Of a stretch of 64,000 nt of DNA, positions 53,416-61,422 are shown one piece after another. Position numbers and translations under genes: made by a program. The notes under the pieces were generated by a model that saw only the letters and a program-made list of their open reading frames with translations, was not told the DNA's origin and made no database searches. Source of the stretch: Prosthecobacter gellanilyticus (GTDB taxonomy: Bacteria > Verrucomicrobiota > Verrucomicrobiia > Verrucomicrobiales > Verrucomicrobiaceae); contig NZ_BKAG01000025.1 of the NCBI RefSeq assembly GCF_007992435.1, positions 1-64,000 of the forward strand, read 5' to 3'. Position 1 is the stretch's first letter. Each line of letters opens with the position of its first letter.

Positions 53416-54048
53416 TCAGTTTGCCTTCTGATAGGACACGATGCCCTGGGCGATGCCTTCAGCGATGCGGTTGCGGAACTCGCCCGTCATCATGCGGGCG
53501 CGCTCGGTGCTGTTGCTCACGAAGCCGCACTCGATCAGCACCGCTGGATTGCGGGTGGTCTCACGAATGACGTGGAAGCTGGCGTGCTTCACGCCGCGAT
53601 TGATCATGCCGGTGCGCTGCACCAGGTAAGCCTGGATGTAGCCTGCCAGGGTATAACCACGTGTGTGGTAGTAGTAGCTCTCCACGCCCGCGCCGCTGCC
53701 GCCGCGGTTGTAATTGTAATGCACGCTGACGAAGATGGCATTGCCGTAGCGGTTGCCCACGGAGGCACGGCCGGACAGCGGAATGAAGACATCACGCGAA
53801 CGCGTCATGATGACCTTCAGCCCGGCTTTGCGGAGCAGCTGCTCCACACGGCGGGCGGTATCGAGCGCGAGATGCTTTTCATAAACGTAACCGATGGCCG
53901 CGCCACGGTCGAAGTCACCATGGCCGGCATCGAGAACCACCGTGTCAAAGGCCCGGGCGAGCGGGGCTGCAAGAGTCAGCAGCAGCACCCAGAGCCAGCA
54001 ACGCCTGAAACCGGCGGATACGAAGTTGCCTGGAGAAGTGAGAGCCAT
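53416..54048 (-). CDS. N-acetylmuramoyl-L-alanine amidase (Amidase_3)
   Basis: A 210-residue cell-wall hydrolase with a signal peptide or anchor (about 15-34). Zinc ligands are His in LDAGHG, Glu in VYEKHLAL and His in FVSVHYN; the catalytic Glu is in VLIECGFVSN. It cuts the bond between MurNAc and the stem peptide. Same strand as accA, 190 bp downstream. Confidence 0.94.
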   Translation of the reverse strand: MALTSPGNFVSAGFRRCWLWVLLLTLAAPLARAFDTVVLDAGHGDFDRGAAIGYVYEKHLALDTARRVEQLLRKAGLKVIMTRSRDVFIPLSGRASVGNRYGNAIFVSVHYNYNRGGSGAGVESYYYHTRGYTLAGYIQAYLVQRTGMINRGVKHASFHVIRETTRNPAVLIECGFVSNSTERARMMTGEFRNRIAEGIAQGIVSYQKAN

Positions 54049-54238
54049 TGTCGGGAAGGGAGAATTGAGAAAATGGACAAGGACGCAGGCCTCGTGCCAT
54101 GCCTCCCTTGGTGCGTTTAACGTGTCGGCTGATGAGTGGCAAGCAGGAAACCACCTGCCACATTATCCTTACGTAGGAGGTGATGCTCCGGTGCTCATGT
54201 TTTCCGGCATCCCCCGACTGTTTCCAGCGGTCTGACGA

Positions 54239-55198
54239 TCAGTTCTCCGTGTATTTGCCGAGGGCGCGGAACTTCTGGTAGCGCTGCTCCAGCAGTTTCG
54301 CCGTCGGAAGCTTCTCCAACTCCGTGATCGCGTTCAGCACAGCGGTTTTCAGCGCGTCGGCAGCGGTTTCGTGATCATTGTGCGCACCGCCGAGAGGCTC
54401 GGGCACGATGCCGTCAATGACGCCGAGCTGGGAAAGATCCTGGGCGCTGAGTTTCAGCGCGGAGGCGGCCTCTGGCGCATGCTCGCGGTGCTTCCAAAGA
54501 ATGGCGGCGCAGCCTTCAGGGCTGATGACCGAGTAGTAGGCGTTCTCCATCATGAGCACTTTGTCAGCGATGCCGATGCCGAGCGCGCCACCGGAGCCAC
54601 CTTCGCCAATGACGACGGCGACGACAGGTGTGCGAAGGGTCATCATCTCACGCAGGTTGAAGGCGATGGCCTCGGCGATGTTACGCTCTTCCGCGCCGAT
54701 GCCTGGGAAGGCTCCGGGTGTGTCAATGAGAGTCACGACAGGAAGACCAAACTTTTCCGCGAGGCGCATGACGCGCAGAGCTTTGCGATAACCTTCCGGA
54801 TGAGCGCTGCCGAAGTTGCGCAGCAGGTTTTCCTTGGTGTCCCGGCCTTTCTGATGGCCGATGACGGCCACTCTCTTGCCGCCCCAGATGGCAAAGCCGG
54901 CGGGCATGGCGTGGTCATCACCCACATGGCGGTCCCCGTGGACCTCGATGAACTCGTCACAACAATGCTTCACGTAGTCCAGCATGAAGGGACGGTTGAT
55001 GTGACGGGAGATTTGCACGCGCTGCCAGGGGTTGAGGTTGTTGTGAATGTCACGCTGGAGGGTTTCCAGCTTTTTCTCCATGTCAGCGACCTGGGCAGTA
55101 AGCTTGTCACTCGGCTTGCTGGCGAGTTTCTTGCGTGTCTCCTCGAGTTCCTCGCGCAGCTTGACGACGGGTTTTTCAAATTCCAAAACTTGTTTCAT
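54239..55198 (-). CDS. accA: Acetyl-CoA carboxylase carboxyltransferase subunit alpha
   Basis: A 319-residue protein covering the whole AccA family length. It transfers carboxyl from biotin to acetyl-CoA, giving malonyl-CoA. Recognisable are FEKPVVKLREELEET at the N-terminus, LIDTPGAFPGIGAEERN and VIGEGGSGGALGIG (oxyanion Gly residues). The beta subunit is not in the window. It follows the LysM gene by 29 bp. Confidence 0.97.
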   Translation of the reverse strand: MKQVLEFEKPVVKLREELEETRKKLASKPSDKLTAQVADMEKKLETLQRDIHNNLNPWQRVQISRHINRPFMLDYVKHCCDEFIEVHGDRHVGDDHAMPAGFAIWGGKRVAVIGHQKGRDTKENLLRNFGSAHPEGYRKALRVMRLAEKFGLPVVTLIDTPGAFPGIGAEERNIAEAIAFNLREMMTLRTPVVAVVIGEGGSGGALGIGIADKVLMMENAYYSVISPEGCAAILWKHREHAPEAASALKLSAQDLSQLGVIDGIVPEPLGGAHNDHETAADALKTAVLNAITELEKLPTAKLLEQRYQKFRALGKYTEN

Positions 55199-55227
55199 GG
55201 GGCAGGGGAAAGGGATTGAGAGGGCGG

Positions 55228-56166
55228 TTAGCGGACAAAATGCAGTTTTGAGCCGTTGCGGACGAGCGCAAACAGTTCTTCGAGGTCGCCGCGGTTCAGG
55301 AACACACCTGTTTCTGGGGCTTCTTCAATCAAAACGTCGGGGGTGGATTCCGTGGCAGCGCCCTTTTTTGCCTTGGGGGCGGGTGTTTCCGGCACGGGGA
55401 CGGCTTTTTTGACAGGAACGGTGCGCAGGACAATGCCTGCACGGCTGCCTGGAAGCCATTTCTCGGCATCGACATAGCGCGGGTCAGTGGAGAGGAGCTG
55501 CTTGCCATCTGCCACGGCGGACTTGCCCTTGATCTCCATTTCGGCGATCGCCTTCATGCCGGGGGGCAGGCGGAGGTCCACGGCGGCGTATTCTTTGAAG
55601 AAGTAACGCTTGTCTCCCACATTCCGGTAGAGGGTGACGGTCTTGTTCGACACGTCCACGTCGACGGAGAAATCCAGAGGGATGAGGGTGAGGTGATCTC
55701 CCGGCTGGAGCACGGTGCTCATCAGACCGTTGAGACGAACGATCATGTCCATGTTCGTGCCCTGCTTGCTGGCAATGAGAGCCAGGGAGTCGCCGGGCTG
55801 GACGATGTAGTCTTTCTTTCCGGCTTTTTGGTTGATGGAGAAAAGCTCGTCCAGATTGATCTCGCCGATGATGCGCTTGGCCTCTGTGCAGGTGGCGGAG
55901 TCCGGGAACTGCTGGAGCATCTTGTACAGTGCCTCACGGCCCTCGTTGATGCGGCCCTGCTTGATCTGCTCGATCGCGACCTCGAAGCGCTTCGCGCCGG
56001 GATCGATGCGCGGCATGTCCACCTTCTTGATGCTGGCGATCTCCTGCTGGATGGCCTTCTCAGGCTTCAGGACTTTGTCGTAAATGTAGTACGCCGTCGC
56101 CATGCATCCGAGGGTGATTCCCAGGACGATGAGAAAGAGCAGGAGTTTGAGCTGCGTCTTGGCCAT
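55228..56166 (-). CDS. Membrane-anchored LysM protein with YkuD-like tail
   Basis: A 312-residue protein with one N-terminal transmembrane helix (about 6-28) and a periplasmic part. Residues 65-110 look like a TPR/tetratricopeptide-like helical segment and DYIVQPGDSLALIASKQG begins a LysM domain (about 118-165). The region after it (VSNKTVTLYRNVGDKRYF ... LPPGMKAI) resembles the start of an L,D-transpeptidase domain, but no catalytic His or Cys follows. It may bind peptidoglycan without catalysing. Starts 14 bp after the gene at 56181. Confidence 0.82.
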   Translation of the reverse strand: MAKTQLKLLLFLIVLGITLGCMATAYYIYDKVLKPEKAIQQEIASIKKVDMPRIDPGAKRFEVAIEQIKQGRINEGREALYKMLQQFPDSATCTEAKRIIGEINLDELFSINQKAGKKDYIVQPGDSLALIASKQGTNMDMIVRLNGLMSTVLQPGDHLTLIPLDFSVDVDVSNKTVTLYRNVGDKRYFFKEYAAVDLRLPPGMKAIAEMEIKGKSAVADGKQLLSTDPRYVDAEKWLPGSRAGIVLRTVPVKKAVPVPETPAPKAKKGAATESTPDVLIEEAPETGVFLNRGDLEELFALVRNGSKLHFVR

Positions 56167-56180
56167 TCGGGTGTCAACGT

Positions 56181-56714
56181 TCAGCCCAGCAGGCCGCGGC
56201 GCTTGAAATCGAACAGGTTGATCTTCTGGGACTTCTCGATCATCTCGACCGTGAACTTCAGCAGGCTGATTTCCCAGGTGTCATCCACGCCGGCGATGAC
56301 GGCGAGCATGGGATTACCGGTGCGGCGGACATCCGCCATCAGCTTGTCACAGACCTCGGTCATGGACTCGTGGACGATTTCTTCCTGCATGTCCTGCATC
56401 TGGAAGCGGAAGCCATACTTCAGCAGGGCCAGACGGTGCAGGTTTTCCTTCAGAAAGTCCCCGAAAGCGTGCCCCTGGGGGCCGAAGCCTTCGAAGTCAA
56501 AATTGGCCACGGATTCAGGATCCGGGCGGAGGATCATGGGTTTTTCAGCCGTGATCTGGCCGGTGCGGACGCGGGTGGCGTTCACTTGGTCCATGAGCTC
56601 GGAGACGAGCTGAAACTCAAAACGGGTGCTTCCAAAAGTGTCAATGCGGCGGTCCGGCTCATGGAGCACCTGCGTGTTCTCCACGGCGTATTCGATATCA
56701 AACTGGCTTGGCAT
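56181..56714 (-). CDS. Conserved hypothetical protein
   Basis: A 177-residue soluble protein with no signal peptide. The C-terminal part, MLAVIAGVDDTWEISLLKFTVEMI and FDFKRRGLLG, has the look of a small alpha/beta domain. No family recognised. It sits 14 bp before the LysM gene and 69 bp after the M20 peptidase, so it belongs to the M20-LysM-accA transcription run. Confidence 0.78.
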   Translation of the reverse strand: MPSQFDIEYAVENTQVLHEPDRRIDTFGSTRFEFQLVSELMDQVNATRVRTGQITAEKPMILRPDPESVANFDFEGFGPQGHAFGDFLKENLHRLALLKYGFRFQMQDMQEEIVHESMTEVCDKLMADVRRTGNPMLAVIAGVDDTWEISLLKFTVEMIEKSQKINLFDFKRRGLLG

Positions 56715-56783
56715 GTGAGGGGAGGTTAGACGGGGCAGGGGGAAGGGCCAGCGGTTTTTGCTGACCGGAGCCTGTCACCAGTC

Positions 56784-57992
56784 TCAGACCTGCTGAGCCG
56801 CGATAACGTTGACTGCCAGCACGTTCAGGACCGCTTTTGTCACGAAGCTGTCCTTTTCCACATATTCGGGGAGCTTGCTGCCGTCCGCGCTGCGCTCCGA
56901 GCAGTGGGCATTGCCCCCGGAAGGACCCAGTCCATCAATGGTCGGGCCCAGGGTGCAGAGGTAGTTCGCATCACTCAGGCCACCCCGTTGTTCGGCCACG
57001 GTGCTGATGCCCATCTGGGTGGCGGCTTTCTCCCAGGCGCGATACAGCGCGTCCGTGTCCCGGCCGCCGGGCCAGGCCTGCGTGCGGCCGATGCACTCGA
57101 CATTGATCTCAGCCCCGGCGGCGGTGCGCTGGGTAAAGGACTCCAGGGCTTCTCCAGCCTCGGCGAGCGCTGCGGGTTCAAAGGCACGCATCTCGAGCTC
57201 GGCCACGGCTTCATGAGGCACCCGGTTCAGCACGGTGCCGCCGTGCATGGAGGCGAGGTTCAGCGTGAGGTTCTTCTGCGGATTCGTCAAAGCTGAGACC
57301 GCTGGCAGGATGCGGGAGAGCTCGACCACGGCATTGATGCCGAGAGCGTGATTGCTGCCGGCATGAGCGGCACGACCGTGGGAGGTGATGCGATACTCTG
57401 CGCGCCCCTTCCTGGCCGTGACGAGATGCCAGCCGTCCTTCTCATGAGGGCCGCCCTCAAACACAAGCACCGCATGCGCACCCTGAGGGCAGCGTGCTGT
57501 GGTCTTGCGGGCGAAGTCGGCCCCGATCACTTCCTCCGCCGAGTTTGCGGCGATCATCCAGTGCGTGCTTTCAAAGAGATCCGGGCTGCTTTCGCGAAGA
57601 AGACGAAGCATGAGCCAGATCAGTGTGGTGCCGCCTTTGATATCGACGGTGCCCGGACCGTAGATGCGGTTGCCCTCTGGCAGCCAGCGGAAGTCATTTT
57701 GCACTTCTTCTTCCGGAGGAAAGACGGTGTCCAGATGTGTGACGAGCACGATGGGCTTCTTGTCTGAAGGGCCACGGCTCAGAAACAGATGGCTGCCATG
57801 CGTGGGATCATCTGAAGGCACTGACTCTGAACGAAAACCTAGTTCGGCAAAGCATTCGGCGGTCAGCGCGCCTAACTGGTTCACACCTTCGGTGTTGGTG
57901 GTGAAGCTGTTGATCTCCACCATGCGGCGCAGCCAGTCGAGCATCTGCGGCAGCGAGGCTTCGGCGCTTTGTCTCAGGGAGATGATGTCCAT
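56784..57992 (-). CDS. M20 family metallopeptidase (carboxypeptidase G2-like)
   Basis: A 402-residue zinc hydrolase. VTHLDTVFP gives the first zinc His and the Asp two residues on; GPGTVDIKGGTT the bridging Asp; NSAEEVIG the catalytic Glu pair; CRSDE-type third ligands follow. A lid/dimerisation domain lies at about 190-310. Cytoplasmic. It should cleave a C-terminal amino acid, often glutamate, from a peptide or N-acyl conjugate. Its promoter is in the same gap as the cobalamin-type riboswitch, but divergent. Confidence 0.92.
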   Translation of the reverse strand: MDIISLRQSAEASLPQMLDWLRRMVEINSFTTNTEGVNQLGALTAECFAELGFRSESVPSDDPTHGSHLFLSRGPSDKKPIVLVTHLDTVFPPEEEVQNDFRWLPEGNRIYGPGTVDIKGGTTLIWLMLRLLRESSPDLFESTHWMIAANSAEEVIGADFARKTTARCPQGAHAVLVFEGGPHEKDGWHLVTARKGRAEYRITSHGRAAHAGSNHALGINAVVELSRILPAVSALTNPQKNLTLNLASMHGGTVLNRVPHEAVAELEMRAFEPAALAEAGEALESFTQRTAAGAEINVECIGRTQAWPGGRDTDALYRAWEKAATQMGISTVAEQRGGLSDANYLCTLGPTIDGLGPSGGNAHCSERSADGSKLPEYVEKDSFVTKAVLNVLAVNVIAAQQV

Positions 57993-58532
57993 GAAGGGGT
58001 GTTTATCGCCATCTGGCCGTGGAGGCGAAGTCTTTTCTTATGTTGCAATGCCCGGCAGGGGGGCTAATGCCCATTATGGCATGCGCTTGAAGGCGTTATG
58101 TTTTCTTTGATTGAACCAAGTCCGGGGCCTGCATGAATGCCCCGGCAGCCATTCGCAGATGACAGGGAAGGCCGTGAAAACCGGCCACAGTAGCGCTGCG
58201 GTATCGGGTCACAAACCCTCATCCACGGATCATGATTCATTCACTCATTCTCAATGAATGAAGCATCATCACCGTGGAACAACGCCAATCCGGGACTCAA
58301 GCCCGGGTGAAGGCCAGGGGCGAGGCGCGCATCAGCCCACACGCTGAGACGCACATACCCGGAGTCCGAACATCTGCCTGCGAATGCTCACTTCCGCCCA
58401 TCCTTGATGGGGCCGGAGAAACTTCATCGCACAAATGAAGAGTGGGAGATGTGATTGTCTGGCTGGCTTTACGCCGGCTGGTGCCTCGTCTCTCGCACGG
58501 ATACAAACCCTGAAAGAGATAACACCCACACA
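57993..58532. other. 540-bp leader region holding a cobalamin-type riboswitch
   Basis: The gap between the divergent M20 gene and the Calx-beta protein gene. Besides the riboswitch (58150-58387) it holds a hairpin CCGGGGC/GCCCCGG at 58121-58144 and short stems after 58395 (CTTCATCGCACAAATGAAG) that could be expression-platform elements. No gene. Confidence 0.7.
58150..58387 (+). promoter_or_regulatory. Cobalamin (B12) riboswitch
   Basis: The 5' part reads GACAGGGAAGGCCGTGAAAA then CCGGCCACAGTAGCGCTGCG and GGTA, which fits the conserved GGGAA-gGTG-AAA-CCGGC-GCGC-GGTA core of the AdoCbl family. The 3' part has the B12-box-like GAGTCCGAACATCTGCCTGC. The ends pair: CATTCGC (58150-58156) with GCGAATG. 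A long internal hairpin with loop at CTCATTCTCAA (stem CCACGG.../...CCGTGG) and a GC-rich GGGCTT-type arm fit the variable peripheral stems. The strand and position place it in the leader of the gene at 58533. Not computed with a covariance model. Confidence 0.85.
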
Positions 58533-61283
58533 ATGCACATCAGCCTGATCAAACGGGCTGCGGTCCTTGGTGCGTCGGCATTTGCCCTCGCCGCCTCCGC
58601 AGCTTTCTCCGCCGAATGGACCAGCTTCCAGGTCGGCACCCTCAACAGCTTCACTTTCACGTATGCCCACCGTGATGACGGCCAGTTCATTCTGGGTGAG
58701 GGGGGCGAGATCGGCATCCAGACCACCTACGGATCCCCCGGCACCACACCTCTGGTCAATACCAGCAATCTCCTCCTCGATCCTGCTTCCATCGCGGTGA
58801 AGAACGCCACGGTCGGCCTCATCGGTGCAGGCGGACCTCTGGCCACTTCGAACTTGTATCTGTTCGACCCTTCGACACCAGGCACCAGCATCAGCGCCAC
58901 CCCTGTGGCCAACCTGCAAAACTTTGTCATCAAGTACTGGAGGCATCCTGACTCAGGGCGTGAGGGATGGCTGGTCATTGGCGGCAACGGCACTGTGCCG
59001 GTCAACGGCTTCTATGGCGCCAACACACTGAGTTTCGTCTCGTTGGACGGCTCCAAGGTGGGCAACATCACTGGCGACCTCAGCGACTACAGCGGCGGCC
59101 TGGATGTTGACTCCCAGGGTAATGTCTTCTTCGCGCTCTCCGCATTCAATGCGGATGAAGGCAAGATTCTGAAGTTCACCGCCGACCAGGTGGACACCGC
59201 CGTTCTGGCGCTCATCAACGGCACGCCAGCCCCGCTTTCCAAGGCGGCCGCCACCTTGATCTTCGATGCGGATGCCTCAGCCTCCCTGGCGGTGGATTCC
59301 GCCGGCCGCTTCTGGATCGGTGGCTATCCGCTCAATCACATTCAGGCCTATGATCCGGTGACCTCGGTGCAGCGCCGCTTCACTCCCGATCATGCCGCGC
59401 TTGTGAACGCAGCTGGTGGGCCCAGCTACTCCGTGCGCAGCTACAGCCGCAATGGTGCGGGCTTCGTCAGCTTCCTGGCCAGTGACAGCTTTTACAATGA
59501 CGGTTCCGCTCTGACTTTGGGCTACAAACCCGTCTCCGAGCTGGACATCCGCTCCGTGCAGTTCACGGCCACCGCACAAACTGTGACCGAAGCTGCTGGC
59601 ACCACCAATCTGACCGTCACCATCACCCCGGCGCTGACGGGGAAGGCAAAGGTCACCGTGCCCGTGACCATTTCCGGCACCGCCACCAAAGGCAAGGACT
59701 ATGCGGCGATCAGCACCACCAGCCTAACCTTTGATGCGAACAACACGTCCCGCACCATCCCGGTGAAGGTCACCAATGATATTGAGGATGAAGACGACAA
59801 CAACGAGACCGTCATTGTCACGCTCGGCACACCGGCACCGGTTGCACTCGCAGGCTTCGGCGCCATCGGCACGGAGAAATTCACCCTCACCATCACCGAT
59901 GACGATGTGAAGCCGCAGATCGCCGCTGTGCAGAATTTTGGCACGCTCAAAGTGGGTGGCCCTGTCAGCTACCAGGTCGTCAACACGGGTGCTGCAGCCA
60001 CCAAATGGAGCGCCAGCGGGCTGCCCCCGGGTCTGAAGATCAATGCTCTCACCGGCCTGATCACGGGCACGCCCGCCACGTCTGGTGAATATGACCAGGT
60101 GTGGATCACCGCCACGAATGCTGCAGGTGTGAGCACCTCCATTGCCTTTGTGCTGAACGTCGCCGCCTTCCCGGCTCCGGCCACCGGCAGCTTCGCCGGC
60201 CTGATCAACCGCGCGGGCACCGTCACCAACGGTCTCGGCGCACGCGTCACCCTGTTCACGACCAGCAAGGCCACCTATTCCGGCAAGATCGAGATCGGCA
60301 AGACGAGCATCCCCCTCAAAGGTGATCTGAACAACACCGGCACCCATCCGACAGGGAGTTACTCCTTCAAAAACGGCACCACCAACCTGACTCTGGATTT
60401 CACGCTGGGTGCCGTCACGGGTGAACTCTCCGGCAGCCTTGTCACGGCAGCTCCGCCACCACCTCCATCGCCTGCTGCCGCAGCCATCAACAATGCATCC
60501 CTCAGCGGCTGGCGTGCCCAGACCGCCACCACCCTTACCGGAGTGCACAACTTCTTCGCGGCGGTTCCTGGTGGTCCTGCCAGCACAGTTCCTGAAGGCA
60601 CCAGCTACGGCTCCGCCAAGGTCGCTGCCACTGGCATGACCACCATCGCAGGTGTGACGGCTGACGGCCTGGCCTTCACCTCCAGCAGCCCGCTGGCCAT
60701 CAATGGAGATCTGGTTCTGTATCAGGTCCTCTACAAGGTTCCGGGAAGTTTCATGGGAGTGATCAAGATCGCGAATGACGCCGCCCACTCCATGAGCGGG
60801 GACATCACCTGGAGCAAGCCCTCCCAGGGCGCACCCACCACGGACAAGCTTTACGCCACTGGCTGGACTGCCGACCAAGCGCTTGTGGTTCGCGGTGGCA
60901 AGTATCGCCCTGCGGTGGGCGCAACGCTGCCGATGAATGCCACGGCATCCACGGGCAACAATGCACGCATCGTCCTGCAGGATGGCGGCATCGAGGCTCT
61001 CGGCGCCAATCCCACGATTCAGTTCCGCATTGCTTCCGCGACCTCGCTGATCGTGCCAGCACCGCACAAGCTGACACTGAAAAACGACACGGGGCTCCTC
61101 ACCGGCAGCATCACCTTGGGCACTGGTGCGGCGAAGAAGAGCTTCAACATCCAGGCTCTCCTGGTGCCGGATGCGACCACTCCCGACCCGTTTGACACGA
61201 CTGCCGAGGGGTATTTCATTCTGCCTGTCAGCAGCACCGTCTCACGGGCTGGCATGGTGGGGATCGAACCTCTCAGCCTTTAA
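58533..61283 (+). CDS. Exported Calx-beta/Ig protein under cobalamin riboswitch
   Basis: About 916 residues from Met 58533, with a signal peptide ending AAFSAEW. Residues 30-335 look like a propeller-type domain, with GGLDVDSQGNVFFAL (near 187) and SLAVDSAGRFWIGG (near 250) as blade-like repeats. A Calx-beta domain follows (about 345-455: VTEAAGTTNLTVTI ... ITDDD), then a putative-Ig segment (GLPPGLKINALTGLITG), a Pro-rich linker near 640 and a beta-rich C-terminal half. No sorting signal seen. The riboswitch suggests a part in B12 capture or in a B12-dependent process; the assignment is inference. A terminator follows. Confidence 0.88.
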   Translation: MHISLIKRAAVLGASAFALAASAAFSAEWTSFQVGTLNSFTFTYAHRDDGQFILGEGGEIGIQTTYGSPGTTPLVNTSNLLLDPASIAVKNATVGLIGAGGPLATSNLYLFDPSTPGTSISATPVANLQNFVIKYWRHPDSGREGWLVIGGNGTVPVNGFYGANTLSFVSLDGSKVGNITGDLSDYSGGLDVDSQGNVFFALSAFNADEGKILKFTADQVDTAVLALINGTPAPLSKAAATLIFDADASASLAVDSAGRFWIGGYPLNHIQAYDPVTSVQRRFTPDHAALVNAAGGPSYSVRSYSRNGAGFVSFLASDSFYNDGSALTLGYKPVSELDIRSVQFTATAQTVTEAAGTTNLTVTITPALTGKAKVTVPVTISGTATKGKDYAAISTTSLTFDANNTSRTIPVKVTNDIEDEDDNNETVIVTLGTPAPVALAGFGAIGTEKFTLTITDDDVKPQIAAVQNFGTLKVGGPVSYQVVNTGAAATKWSASGLPPGLKINALTGLITGTPATSGEYDQVWITATNAAGVSTSIAFVLNVAAFPAPATGSFAGLINRAGTVTNGLGARVTLFTTSKATYSGKIEIGKTSIPLKGDLNNTGTHPTGSYSFKNGTTNLTLDFTLGAVTGELSGSLVTAAPPPPPSPAAAAINNASLSGWRAQTATTLTGVHNFFAAVPGGPASTVPEGTSYGSAKVAATGMTTIAGVTADGLAFTSSSPLAINGDLVLYQVLYKVPGSFMGVIKIANDAAHSMSGDITWSKPSQGAPTTDKLYATGWTADQALVVRGGKYRPAVGATLPMNATASTGNNARIVLQDGGIEALGANPTIQFRIASATSLIVPAPHKLTLKNDTGLLTGSITLGTGAAKKSFNIQALLVPDATTPDPFDTTAEGYFILPVSSTVSRAGMVGIEPLSL

Positions 61284-61298
61284 TTGGTTAGACTTTCT

Positions 61299-61342
61299 GT
61301 CATGGCCGCGCGGCATCCCGCCCGCGGCCATGACGGCTTTTT
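61299..61342 (+). terminator. Rho-independent terminator between the two surface genes
   Basis: GTCATGGCCGCG (61299-61310) pairs fully with CGCGGCCATGAC (61323-61334), then GGCTTTTT. It separates the two large genes, so the second may be transcribed only by read-through or from its own promoter. A smaller stem CACCCTC/GAGGGTG (61354-61377) follows before the next start. Confidence 0.85.
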
Positions 61343-61422
61343 AAAAGATAACCCACCCTCAATCGAAATAGAGGGTGAGTCTTTGTTTCACCTGACTACC
61401 ACCCACTCTCCTCCGCGCCAAG

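Noticed and set aside
55228..55700. Active L,D-transpeptidase in the LysM protein
   Set aside because: The His and Cys catalytic motifs of YkuD are missing.
59724..61067. Long open frame opposite the Calx-beta gene
   Set aside because: Antisense shadow; the plus strand has Calx-beta and Ig signatures and a riboswitch leader.
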